From: JAFGPF01 sp964409485
Lineage (GTDB): Bacteria > Chloroflexota > Dehalococcoidia > Dehalococcoidales > RBG-16-60-22
Direction of reading: 5' to 3'
Assembly (NCBI GenBank): GCA_964409485.1
Contig: CAYPDM010000022.1
Location: forward strand, 1-22,641
Length of the DNA stretch: 22,641 nucleotides
Below the pieces are notes generated by a model, which was given only the letters and a program-made list of their open reading frames with translations, ran no database searches and was not told the DNA's origin. Below, in pieces: positions 6,818 through 15,260 of the stretch (position 1 is its first letter; the number at the start of each line of letters is the position of its first letter). Position numbers and translations under genes: made by a program.

Positions 6818-8602
6818 ATGTGTGGTATTGTCGGTTATATCGGAGAGAAGAAGGCGCAGCCGATTCTTCTTAATTGCTTGAGCAAGCTGGAATACCGTGG
6901 TTATGATTCCTGTGGTATTGCCGTATTGGATGACGATATAAAGGTCTACAAAGATATCGTCAGGGTAAAATCCCTGACCAGGACATTACCGGCAGTGGAC
7001 GGAACGGCAGGCATCGGGCATACCCGCTGGGCGACCCACGGCGAGCCGTCAAAAGTGAACGCCCACCCGCAGTCAGACTGCGCTGGCAGGATTGCCGTGG
7101 TGCATAACGGGGTCATCAATAACTTTCGGGAATTGAGGGAGAAATTGACTGAAGAAGACCACATCCTGGTCTCCCAGACCGATACCGAAGTCATACCGCA
7201 CCTGATTGAGAAATATTATAACGGTGATTTTGAGGAAGCCGTGGGACTGGCTCTAAAGGATATCGACGGTTCTTATACCATGATTGCGCTGATGGCCGGT
7301 GAACCCCGGCTTATAGCTGCCAGAAAGGACAGCCCGCTGATTATCGGCATCGGCGACCGGGAAAATTTCATCGCCTCGGACGTGCCGGCCCTGCTGGATT
7401 ATACCAGCCGTGTTATCTATCTGGAAGACGGTGATATCGCGGTGGTTACTGCTGATGCTGTAAAAATAAAGGAGAATGGCGCCGCTATCACCCGGGAAGA
7501 ACATAAGGTACTATGGAATGTAGAGGATGCTCAAAAGGGCGGCTACGAGCACTTCATGCTCAAGGAGATACATGAGCAGCCCAAGGTGATACGGGATACC
7601 CTTGCCGAATATATATCGGCGGCAGAACCGGCGGCCGACCTTACGGGGGTCGAAGGAGGCAGTCTTGATGATTTGGTTATTCTCGCCTGCGGTACGTCTT
7701 ATCACGCCGGACTTATTGGTAAATACATAATTGAAAGGCTGGTCGACGTGCCTGTAAGGGTAGAGCTGGCCGATGAATTTAACTACAGCGGCCAGGCATC
7801 GGCCAGAAATAAAGCTATTGTTATTACCCAGTCCGGCGAGACCACGGATGCCCTCAAGGCAATCAGGAAGTTGAAGGAAGCCGGCAGCCAGGTTATTGCC
7901 ATTACCAATGCCGTCGGCAGCACGGCCAGCCGGATTGCCGACCGTACTGTTTATACGCGGGCGGGGCCGGAAATAAGCGTGGCGGCCACCAAGACTTTTA
8001 TGGCCCAGCTTATCGCCCTGTACTGGCTGGCTTTACCCTATTCCAAAGTGGATATCAGCCGACTGGATGAACTCGTCCTGGAAATAAGGCAGCTGCCCGT
8101 TAAAGTACAAAAGGTACTGGATAATGAGGCAGCGATTGCCGATTGTGCCCGTTATCTGGCCGGGTTTGATAATATATTCTTCATCGGCAAGGGCATCAAT
8201 TACCCGGTGGCTCTGGAAGGAGCGCTCAAGCTTAAGGAAATCTCCTATATACACGCCGAAGGCTATGCGGCCGGCGAGTTGAAGCACGGTCCTTTCGCCC
8301 TGTTGGGGAGCGGCACTCCGGTTGTGGCTATCGTGGCTCAAGACAACACCTGCGAGCCTATGGTGACCAGTATTAAGGAAATCAAGGCCAGGAAGTCTCC
8401 GGTGCTGGCAGTGGTTAGTGAAGAAAACGAAAACATGGAGGGACTGGCCGATTCGGTGATTACTGTGCCGCAGATTGACCCCCTGTTTTCGCCGGTGGTA
8501 AACTCGGTGGCGTTGCAGTTGCTGGCCTATTATGTCGCCAGGGAGCGGGGTTGCCCGATAGATTTCCCCAGGAACCTGGCAAAAAGCGTTACCGTAGAAT
8601 AG
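6818..8602 (+). CDS. glmS: Glutamine--fructose-6-phosphate aminotransferase (isomerizing)
   Basis: GlmS makes glucosamine-6-phosphate from fructose-6-phosphate and glutamine, the first step of UDP-GlcNAc synthesis. The 594-residue product begins MCGIVGYIG with the Ntn-hydrolase nucleophile Cys2. The glutaminase-domain motifs RGYDSCGIAV and TRWATHGEPSKVNAHPQSD follow. Two SIS sugar-isomerase domains come next (CGTSYHAGL, TQSGETTDAL; later GKGINYPVALEGALKLKE). The C terminus is DFPRNLAKSVTVE, close to the family hallmark. AAGGA lies 11 nt before the ATG. The 58-nt gap after the previous gene holds no glmS ribozyme or terminator that I can see, so it is probably the last gene of the glm operon. 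Confidence 0.97.
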   Translation: MCGIVGYIGEKKAQPILLNCLSKLEYRGYDSCGIAVLDDDIKVYKDIVRVKSLTRTLPAVDGTAGIGHTRWATHGEPSKVNAHPQSDCAGRIAVVHNGVINNFRELREKLTEEDHILVSQTDTEVIPHLIEKYYNGDFEEAVGLALKDIDGSYTMIALMAGEPRLIAARKDSPLIIGIGDRENFIASDVPALLDYTSRVIYLEDGDIAVVTADAVKIKENGAAITREEHKVLWNVEDAQKGGYEHFMLKEIHEQPKVIRDTLAEYISAAEPAADLTGVEGGSLDDLVILACGTSYHAGLIGKYIIERLVDVPVRVELADEFNYSGQASARNKAIVITQSGETTDALKAIRKLKEAGSQVIAITNAVGSTASRIADRTVYTRAGPEISVAATKTFMAQLIALYWLALPYSKVDISRLDELVLEIRQLPVKVQKVLDNEAAIADCARYLAGFDNIFFIGKGINYPVALEGALKLKEISYIHAEGYAAGELKHGPFALLGSGTPVVAIVAQDNTCEPMVTSIKEIKARKSPVLAVVSEENENMEGLADSVITVPQIDPLFSPVVNSVALQLLAYYVARERGCPIDFPRNLAKSVTVE

Positions 8603-8605
8603 CGG

Positions 8606-10183
8606 TCAAGTCATTTCTATCGGTATCGTGGTGAATCTCCGCTTGGCCAGTTTTTCGGCGGTTACCAGGACAGCTTCGGCATCATGGTTTAGTTGAGATA
8701 CCAGCAGTATCATGGCTGGCGCCGGTATCTGCCGGGCGGCGGCCGTCATCGCCAGGGTCGCCGGGTGGCTCCTGGCTACCTCCTCGATAGAACGGTGCTC
8801 AAAATCGAGAATACCGAGTAGCCGCTGCGCAGGTTCGGAATCCGTTTGCTGAAGCTGCCTTATATTTCGCCTTATTTTAGCGATATTCGTTGGTTCCAGG
8901 TAACGGTGGGCGAATTTCACCACCTCGATTTCCCTGATCAGGGCAAGCGCCTGTCTAAGTACATCTATCGGTTCGATTACGGCGGTGTTGAGGACAATAT
9001 TCTGTTGGTTATAGGCGGTCAGAGCGGTAGGTATGTTTTCACGTGTCAATGTCAGAGCAACGGTCAGCAGGTTGAAGGCAAGGTTATCGGCTGCCTCCGC
9101 GTCTGCTACCGATAAGTTTACGGCGATAATGACCGCCTGCTCTCCGGTTTCCTGGTACTCTCTTACTATGAGCTGGCTTAGCTTAAGGGTGTGTTTCCAG
9201 TCTATATCTCTTAACGGGTCGCCGGGCTGGTAGGTGCGGCTTTCCAGGTATTCGATACCCCGCCTCTGGTTTGCATAGGCTTGAGAAGACATATTGATTG
9301 GGGAAACGGCTCCCGAGCTGGTCTGTTCTAAATATTTCATGGCCAGCCATTCGGCGTATTTTGCCCTGGGGATTATGTGCAGGTTGAGCGGTTCAAGCAG
9401 CTGGTTTATCTGGATAAGACCGCGCGGGTCAAATGCCGATATCTGGAGCTGGGGGTGGGATTCTCCCGCCAGCGGCGGCGTGAAGCTTAATTCCAGGTTC
9501 GTATTACCTTCTTCCAGTATAGTTTGCTGTGGCGTAACCTGTGCCCAGGGAACGTTAAAACTAAGCTGGCTGTGCATTTTTACCCACGTTCGACTGGTCA
9601 GATTCAGGCGAGTGCTCCCGGTAGTGCCGACGATTATTCTCCTCATCAGGGTGCCGGCGGCAAAAGGGTGGCGGGGAATAGAGAACAGCACCCCTATCAA
9701 TACCCAGAGCAGGTACAGTGCCAGCGTAATACCGGTGAACAACAGAACGGGTCGGTTAACCACCGGCGTTACAAGCATTACGGCCAGGGCTGCAATCAAT
9801 ATCGATGCGAAAGTATAGGTGGTGTTTCTTTCGCCTTTCCCTTTCATAAAAGCCTGCGTACGGCGGACGTTTTCTCGCAGATTTAGATCGAGCAGATACA
9901 GAGCGGGGCAGATGAGCGCGGTGGCTATAATCTGGGTGGTTGTCGGCCCGAGTGCCGTTATTTTTCCCAGGCACAGTTCCAGCGCCAGCGGCGCCAGAAA
10001 TATTACTCCCAGGTTTATTACGATATTTAGCCTGGGAGCTTGCGGACGAAATACGGTAAACAGAATTGCCAGCAGCAGAACCAGCGACAGCACCATGTAA
10101 GGTAATGCCGATATTACAGCGGTTGCCAGTAAAACCAGCACTACATATATTTGGACTAATAACCGGGGTGATGCTCTACGCAT
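8606..10183 (-). CDS. DUF58 domain protein with multiple N-terminal membrane helices
   Basis: A 525-residue protein. Residues 8-45, 51-72, 83-100 and about 126-169 are hydrophobic and form roughly six membrane helices. A beta-rich segment follows, then the DUF58 signature with YQPGDPLRDIDWKHTLKL around 318-335. After it comes a von Willebrand A-like stretch (AVIIAVNLS) in which D-x-N rather than a full MIDAS motif is seen. DUF58 proteins are nearly always paired with MoxR ATPases and may take part in envelope protein assembly or stress responses; no reaction is established. The ATG overlaps the moxR stop by 8 nt. The stop lies 3 bp from the convergent glmS stop, with no terminator visible. 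Confidence 0.88.
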   Translation of the reverse strand: MRRASPRLLVQIYVVLVLLATAVISALPYMVLSLVLLLAILFTVFRPQAPRLNIVINLGVIFLAPLALELCLGKITALGPTTTQIIATALICPALYLLDLNLRENVRRTQAFMKGKGERNTTYTFASILIAALAVMLVTPVVNRPVLLFTGITLALYLLWVLIGVLFSIPRHPFAAGTLMRRIIVGTTGSTRLNLTSRTWVKMHSQLSFNVPWAQVTPQQTILEEGNTNLELSFTPPLAGESHPQLQISAFDPRGLIQINQLLEPLNLHIIPRAKYAEWLAMKYLEQTSSGAVSPINMSSQAYANQRRGIEYLESRTYQPGDPLRDIDWKHTLKLSQLIVREYQETGEQAVIIAVNLSVADAEAADNLAFNLLTVALTLTRENIPTALTAYNQQNIVLNTAVIEPIDVLRQALALIREIEVVKFAHRYLEPTNIAKIRRNIRQLQQTDSEPAQRLLGILDFEHRSIEEVARSHPATLAMTAAARQIPAPAMILLVSQLNHDAEAVLVTAEKLAKRRFTTIPIEMT

Positions 10184-11129
10184 GGTCTATTTTAGGTACG
10201 GGTACCTGGGTGGCTACCTCATTGATGATAAGCTCGGAACTGATATCCTCCATCTCGGCTTCGGGGCTTACCTGGAGACGGTGGGATAGGGTAGGGACGA
10301 GGATACTCTTTACATCGTCGGGAATCACAAAGTCTCGTTCCTGTAAGAAAGCCCTGGCCCTGGCGCCCTTCAGCAGGGCGATGCCGCCGCGTATGCTAAG
10401 ACTTAGCACGATATCCTGATGGTGGCGCAGATTATCGATAATTTCCAGTATATAGTGGCGGACACTATCGGCGACATGCACTTTTTTAACATCCTGCTGG
10501 AGCGCTACTATATCCGCCGGTGTTGCTGCGGTAGTAATGTGCGGCTCGATGATATCATCGATATTTTGCAGAATCTTGTCTTCCTCTTCCAGAGTTGCGA
10601 GGCCGCTCCATGTCCGGAACATAAAGCGGTCGGTTTGCACTTCGCTTAGCTGCGATGTTCCGGGGCCGCCGTAAGGTACCTGGCTGGCGATAACTATAAA
10701 CGGCTGGTCCAGCTTGTGTGTCTCGCGCTCGATGGTAACCTGCTGTTCCTGCATAGATTCGAGAAGGGCCGATTGCGTGCGGGGGGTGGTACGGTTCAAC
10801 TCGTCCGCCAGCAGCACGTTGGCAAAGATAGGCCCCGGCATGAATGTAGCGCTGCCGTCACCACGATAAAGGTAGAATCCGAGTATATCGGAAGGCAACA
10901 TGTCGGGAGTGCCCTGTACTCTCTTGAACGTACCGCCGATAGTATGAGCAAAAGTACGGGCAATGGTGGTTTTTGCCGTGCCGGGCAATCCTTCTATGAG
11001 TACGTGTCCCTCACTAAGCAAGGCCAGCAGAAGAAGCTCCTTGATATCATCTTTACCGACTACTACCTTGGATACTTCATTGATGATGTTTTTAAGTATT
11101 TCCTGCCCTTTTCCCAAGGATTTTGCCAT
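10176..11129 (-). CDS. MoxR-family AAA+ ATPase
   Basis: A 317-residue AAA+ protein. Walker A is GLPGTAKT (47-54), Walker B is LLADE (106-110), followed by LNRTTPRTQSALLESMQE, the MoxR hallmark. The sensor-1 strand reads VIASQVP, where most MoxR proteins have ATQNP, so the usual Asn is Val; TDRF follows as expected. A C-terminal lid domain is present (ISIRGG-like segment LSIRGGIALLKGARARAF). MoxR ATPases act as chaperones that mature or insert metal cofactors or assemble complexes, usually with a DUF58/VWA partner, which here is the next gene. The start has GGAG upstream of ATG. It belongs to the six-gene minus-strand operon. Confidence 0.93.
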   Translation of the reverse strand: MAKSLGKGQEILKNIINEVSKVVVGKDDIKELLLLALLSEGHVLIEGLPGTAKTTIARTFAHTIGGTFKRVQGTPDMLPSDILGFYLYRGDGSATFMPGPIFANVLLADELNRTTPRTQSALLESMQEQQVTIERETHKLDQPFIVIASQVPYGGPGTSQLSEVQTDRFMFRTWSGLATLEEEDKILQNIDDIIEPHITTAATPADIVALQQDVKKVHVADSVRHYILEIIDNLRHHQDIVLSLSIRGGIALLKGARARAFLQERDFVIPDDVKSILVPTLSHRLQVSPEAEMEDISSELIINEVATQVPVPKIDHA

Positions 11130-11196
11130 TAACTTCTCCTTTTATAGAGTTTATCACGTTTGCCATATAGCAAGAAAGCTAGTGTTTTTATAATAA

Positions 11197-12093
11197 CTAG
11201 GTGTCTATGTCATTTTCCCCCTTATTAAGCCATATCGGTATTAGAGCCAATATTATTACCGCCAGGACCAGGACCGCTGTCCCGGCAGGGGTGGATAACA
11301 GACGACGTGCTTGTTGCAGCCAGCTTCTGGTGTGGTAAAGCTCCGAGAATGCAAGGTGGGACTGGTCGATATAAAATGAGGATGATGTGTTCGCTATATT
11401 ATTTATAAAGGTATCATTGTCTTCAATAGTATTCATACTGTTGATTAAGAGGCTGGGGTCGGAGACAAGTATTACCTGTCCCTGGTTCAATTTATGGCGT
11501 GAGATTACCGGTAGCGGACCCGCCGGTTCTTCGGCCTCACGGGCTCCGTTGCCGTTATAGTCGAGGAAGCTGAATGGAGAAGACAGGGCAAGTGCCATGT
11601 CGGCGGTGATATTGTTTAGACTGGTGGCGTGGTTTAAGACAAGATTATCTGTATTAGCGGTCAGGGGGTCGGGTCGAAATTGATGAATCTTCGGGAAATT
11701 CTTATTCACGTAATTGACCAGCGGGTCGAGGAGGACTTCCCCGCTGAAGCGTACCTGGAGCCCCAGGTATGTCAGTATCTGGTTGCCGTATCCGTAGTCG
11801 TCAGCTATTATCAGTCTTCCTCCCCGGGAGACAAAGCGGTTGAGCTGCCACAGCTCCGTAGATGTAAAGCTAAGGTAAGGGATAACGAGCAGAGTGGTTC
11901 CGTAAGGTGATGGAGTGAGATCGGAAAGTGAATCAAGCGTTTTAATATCGTATTTAGTCTGAACTTTATCAAGGCCGTTCCAGAAAGGGTTATCAACCCG
12001 GAAATCATCGTTCGATGGGAAAAACCACACGGCCAGAATCAGGGCGATAATCAGAGTCACGGCGATTATTATCAGGAATTTACGGAGTCCCAT
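11197..12093 (-). CDS. DUF4350-like membrane-anchored protein
   Basis: A 298-residue protein with an N-terminal membrane helix (FLIIIAVTLIIALILAVWFF) and a second near the C terminus (AGTAVLVLAVIILALIPIWL). The intervening exterior domain begins with YDIKTLDSLSDLTP. It contains SRGGRLIIADDYGYGNQIL, a Rossmann-like segment typical of DUF4350 proteins, and later VILVSDPSLLINSMN. DUF4350 genes often sit with MoxR, DUF58 and DUF4129 genes, as here. I chose the ATG at 12093, which has GAGGAG 6 nt upstream, over an in-frame ATG at 12108 that would put that ribosome site inside the gene. The start overlaps the end of the upstream gene by 14 nt. Function is unknown. Confidence 0.8.
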   Translation of the reverse strand: MGLRKFLIIIAVTLIIALILAVWFFPSNDDFRVDNPFWNGLDKVQTKYDIKTLDSLSDLTPSPYGTTLLVIPYLSFTSTELWQLNRFVSRGGRLIIADDYGYGNQILTYLGLQVRFSGEVLLDPLVNYVNKNFPKIHQFRPDPLTANTDNLVLNHATSLNNITADMALALSSPFSFLDYNGNGAREAEEPAGPLPVISRHKLNQGQVILVSDPSLLINSMNTIEDNDTFINNIANTSSSFYIDQSHLAFSELYHTRSWLQQARRLLSTPAGTAVLVLAVIILALIPIWLNKGENDIDT

Positions 12094-14074
12094 AGCCAAG
12101 CTCCTCATTAATGTTAAAAGCGAGCTTTTCAGCTCTGGCAGCGGTGTCCTTTTTCGGGCTTCGGGCAGAATAGAGAGCGTTCTCGGTTATATCTGTCAAC
12201 TCGGCAAAATGGGCGGCAGCTATTGGTGAAGGCAGACTGGCGGTGGTAAGGAACTCTCGCAGGGTAGTATCCGGGGACATAATTACGCCGGAAAATTTCT
12301 CCACGACCGCGAGTACACTTCGGTAGGTTGATAATACCTGGCCTCCGATGCCCGTAAGCCCGGGGATTTTTACGGGCATCGGTATGTCCTTGGGTAGTAC
12401 CGCGTTTTCCACCGGGGTCATTGCTGCTTCGGCGTGGGTTAACGTACGGCTTCTCCTGCGTACAAACAGCCACAACGCTGCCAGTATGGCGAGTATCAGA
12501 CCGAGGCTTAACGGATTGATAGTAATTATCTGTCTTTTCACTTCGAGTATAAATCCGGGTGACTGCGGTGTATCGGCGGTTATAGTTATCTCCCGGATGC
12601 CGATCGGGGAAAAATCGTAGGTAGAATCGGCGGGGGTGGAGCTGACATAGAAAGGGTTGGTTGTCGGAGGCGCATCATCGGGCAGCACGCACGATTTAAT
12701 GGTGCCCTGGAAACCGCCGTCGCTGCGTGAGGTGGCAGCAACCGATGCATCGTCAAGTTTAAGATTTACCTCGGCATCCATGACCGGTCCCAATTCGCTG
12801 TAAATTATTCCGCTAATTTCGATGTCCCCGGGAGTGAGAATGACGGAGGGTATCCGCGTATCGATATTTATCGGTAACAGGGAAACGGAGATACTCCTGT
12901 GGGCGGAAGCGCCGGCGTACCGACCCTGGGGACTTACGTCGATTGCCAGTTTCCCCTGGCCCGGTAAGAATTCATCGGGAGGCATTATCTCAAAGCTGAA
13001 CCGGCCTGATATAGTCTCTGTAGTCAGCAGGGTATTATCCAGCAGCACTTTAGCGCTTCGCGGAATATTATCATTATCTGATGTAACCTCACCACTCACG
13101 GTAAACGGCAGACCCCTGTAAATTTTCAGGGGTACGGAGGCTTCGAGCACGGTCTGGTAGTACTCGGTGGTTACCGCCACCGGTGGGCTTATACAGGCCA
13201 GATAGCTATCCACGTCATTACTGGCAGGTGAATACACCGCGTTAACAGTCATATTTTCATCGTATTTATAAGGCAGCTCGATTGCAGCGGTATACAATCC
13301 ATTCAATTTGGTAATGGCAGTAGCTAAAGTATAGTTGTCTGCGGTCAAAGATACTGTTTTCCCGATGAGCGAGCTGCCGTCACCGATGAGCTTGCCGGAA
13401 GCAGTCACGATGTCGCCGACATAAGCCGATTCCGGGTCAATGCTTAAGCTGACTTCGGTAGAAATCAACTGCTCTTTTTGTATATATTGCTCTGAAAGCT
13501 TCTGATGGAGACCTTCGAGCATATTGACAAGGTCGTCGAGTCTTACTTGACTTTCTTCAAGGCTTTTGTGAGCCTGGTTTAGCTGACTGGTAGCTGATGC
13601 TGAAAAAACGCCCAGTTTGTTACACAAGCTGTTGGTAGCCGTATCGATGCTGTTTAGCAGGGTATATACTTTCTTAATATCATTATCCGCGCTGTTGAAC
13701 TTTTGTCTTAGTTCATAAATTTGATTGTTAGCCAGCAGGCCGGAAGCTTCATCAAGGAGCGCTTCGAGGTTACCCAGGGTGCTGAACAGGCTTTGCCATA
13801 CTTCGTTGTATTGATTGATGATGAGCTGAACATCATCGGGGACATCGGCGTGCTTCAATTCATTAAGCAGGTCCCGGGCGTCCTGTTGCCGGCTGTTACC
13901 GGCCAAATTGATAACCCGGATGTAAGAGAGCAGAAGTCCGACTTTATCCGGTAATCCTGTGGCGTTCTCCGGGTTTTCGTGGGGGACCCGAACGGGTTGA
14001 GCGGAGATGGGTAGACCGGGATATATGACTCCCAGCATGGCTATTATGGAGAGCGTAATAATAAGTTTTTTCAT
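12080..14074 (-). CDS. Secreted/membrane coiled-coil and beta-sandwich protein with DUF4129-like C-terminal tail
   Basis: A 664-residue protein with a signal peptide (KKLIITLSIIAMLGVIYPG, cleavage probably after SAQ at about residue 26). A helical, coiled-coil-prone region follows (about 60-205), then three beta-sandwich/carboxypeptidase-regulatory-like modules (about 206-300, 305-400, 405-500) with recurring VxASGKLxG / FTVSGEV / IEISGII strand starts. A single membrane helix (about 521-538) is followed by RRRSR and a cytoplasmic tail. The last ~80 residues (TLREFLTT...FAELTDITENALYSARSP) resemble the DUF4129 domain found at the end of transglutaminase-type membrane proteins. No transglutaminase Cys-His-Asp core is visible. 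The exterior modules may bind surface polymers or peptides; this is inference. The ATG has no good ribosome site. Confidence 0.7.
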   Translation of the reverse strand: MKKLIITLSIIAMLGVIYPGLPISAQPVRVPHENPENATGLPDKVGLLLSYIRVINLAGNSRQQDARDLLNELKHADVPDDVQLIINQYNEVWQSLFSTLGNLEALLDEASGLLANNQIYELRQKFNSADNDIKKVYTLLNSIDTATNSLCNKLGVFSASATSQLNQAHKSLEESQVRLDDLVNMLEGLHQKLSEQYIQKEQLISTEVSLSIDPESAYVGDIVTASGKLIGDGSSLIGKTVSLTADNYTLATAITKLNGLYTAAIELPYKYDENMTVNAVYSPASNDVDSYLACISPPVAVTTEYYQTVLEASVPLKIYRGLPFTVSGEVTSDNDNIPRSAKVLLDNTLLTTETISGRFSFEIMPPDEFLPGQGKLAIDVSPQGRYAGASAHRSISVSLLPINIDTRIPSVILTPGDIEISGIIYSELGPVMDAEVNLKLDDASVAATSRSDGGFQGTIKSCVLPDDAPPTTNPFYVSSTPADSTYDFSPIGIREITITADTPQSPGFILEVKRQIITINPLSLGLILAILAALWLFVRRRSRTLTHAEAAMTPVENAVLPKDIPMPVKIPGLTGIGGQVLSTYRSVLAVVEKFSGVIMSPDTTLREFLTTASLPSPIAAAHFAELTDITENALYSARSPKKDTAARAEKLAFNINEELGYGTP

Positions 14075-14098
14075 AACTTGCCGGGTGTTTATTCAAAT

Positions 14099-14350
14099 TC
14101 ATGCCAGTATCCTGATGATTTGAAAGCACAGGGTAACGATGAAGCCCCCGAAGAGTATGGTGCTGACGTAAGCCAGTCCGCGACGGGCTTTTTTATTGAT
14201 ATATACAAATAGTTCTGTAATTAGCAGAGCTTCTATAATATACACTGTTAAATAAATATCCAGAGCATTCTGCCCGAAGGCGATCAGGATGACAGTGGTC
14301 AGTAACAGGATAAGGGCGACTGTTAAAATATAGCGATTATAGAGTCTCAC
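14099..14350 (-). CDS. Small three-helix membrane protein, unknown function
   Basis: An 83-residue, very hydrophobic protein. Predicted membrane segments are about 7-25, 30-50 and 60-82, with basic residues (NKKARRG) in the loop between the last two. Its start overlaps the stop of the upstream gene in an ATGA arrangement, and the next gene starts 24 nt further on, so it is clearly part of the operon. I do not recognise a family. Position and size suggest a small membrane partner of the MoxR-associated complex. Confidence 0.75.
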   Translation of the reverse strand: MRLYNRYILTVALILLLTTVILIAFGQNALDIYLTVYIIEALLITELFVYINKKARRGLAYVSTILFGGFIVTLCFQIIRILA

Positions 14351-15087
14351 CTGCCCACCTCAAGCTCGACGTAGTATTTCCCGTTAACCTGAAGCTCCCG
14401 GTTGATGGTCATCGGCTTGTTCCAGGCTTCTGCGGCTAAAGAAGCGGCCACGGTGGCCAGTGGGCTGCCCAAACACTGGTGTGACCAGGAAGAGCCATTT
14501 TCAAGGCGCGGTTTATATATTTCTATCTTGATGAGTTCGTTATCGAGATAAACTCTGGTGCTGTCAGCAACGCCGAGTCTGCCGGTAAGCAGCGAGGTAA
14601 GCGCCGATTCAAGCTCGTCCGGCGTGGCTCCCGGTTTTGATTCAAGCATACCGATGGCGGTACTCCCGAAGGTAGAAATCAAAAGGCCGATATCATCCGG
14701 GCTGGAGCCGTACCTGGCAATGAGTCGCTGGGGTAGTGCTTTTCTTATTTCAGGTCGTGAGCCATTAGAATGCAGCGGTATGAATGCCCGGGGGTATTTA
14801 CTGGTCAGCGAAGAGGGGAGGTAGATAGCCTTGGTTTTAATGCCGAGTTCTTCAATAAGGGTAGCGATATTATCGATGCCGGTTTCCAACAGGAGGCTGC
14901 ATACCTCGGGTGAGAGTTTGGGGATGGATTTACCCAGTGCTATGAGGATGAACGAAAGGATAAGCATGCAAATGCCCAGCGCGGTCAGCCAGACTAAATG
15001 AAAAACGAAGTAAGCCGGTAGAGATATGATGCTGCCAGCGATTAAAAGGCCAAGACCAACCCAGATGTAACCATTTTTGTTCGTCAA
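14347..15087 (-). CDS. Membrane protein with two N-terminal helices and a cytoplasmic domain, unknown function
   Basis: A 246-residue protein, the first gene of the minus-strand operon. Two membrane helices form a hairpin (about 8-28 and 31-52). A soluble alpha/beta domain of about 190 residues follows, containing IYLPSSLTSKYPRAFIPL and LISTFGSTAIGMLESKPGA; it is probably cytoplasmic. The start appears to be TTG (15085-15087), with AGGGA about 8 nt upstream and a good promoter about 30 nt before it. I do not recognise the family. Operons of MoxR, DUF58 and DUF4350 genes in archaea also carry lineage-specific membrane proteins of this kind, so a role in the same complex is likely. Confidence 0.75.
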   Translation of the reverse strand: MTNKNGYIWVGLGLLIAGSIISLPAYFVFHLVWLTALGICMLILSFILIALGKSIPKLSPEVCSLLLETGIDNIATLIEELGIKTKAIYLPSSLTSKYPRAFIPLHSNGSRPEIRKALPQRLIARYGSSPDDIGLLISTFGSTAIGMLESKPGATPDELESALTSLLTGRLGVADSTRVYLDNELIKIEIYKPRLENGSSWSHQCLGSPLATVAASLAAEAWNKPMTINRELQVNGKYYVELEVGR

Positions 15088-15125
15088 GTAAATTTTCCCT
15101 GCCCCAGAATGTGCTAATTGGCATC

Positions 15126-15154
15126 ATTGTAATACCATATGTGACAAATGTCAA
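15126..15154 (-). promoter_or_regulatory. Proximal promoter of the MoxR/DUF58 operon
   Basis: Read on the minus strand, -35 TTGACA (15149-15154) and -10 TACAAT (15126-15131, 5/6) are separated by exactly 17 bp. Transcription would start near 15119, about 30 nt before the TTG start codon. The -35 box lies within a dyad TGACA-TT-TGTCA (15142-15153), which could be an operator. Confidence 0.75.
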
Positions 15155-15191
15155 GTTTCCTGCCTGATTTCTCACAGATATTGCATAAAGC

Positions 15192-15220
15192 ACTGTATTA
15201 CATGGAGTAGCAGTTGTCAA
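15192..15220 (-). promoter_or_regulatory. Possible distal promoter of the MoxR/DUF58 operon
   Basis: On the minus strand, a perfect TTGACA (15215-15220) is followed after 17 bp by TACAGT (15192-15197, 4/6). It lies 66 bp upstream of the proximal promoter. The weak -10 box makes this one less certain. Confidence 0.4.
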
Positions 15221-15260
15221 GAGGGCAGGGCATATTTATCTGTGAATATCTTAAAAAGAG

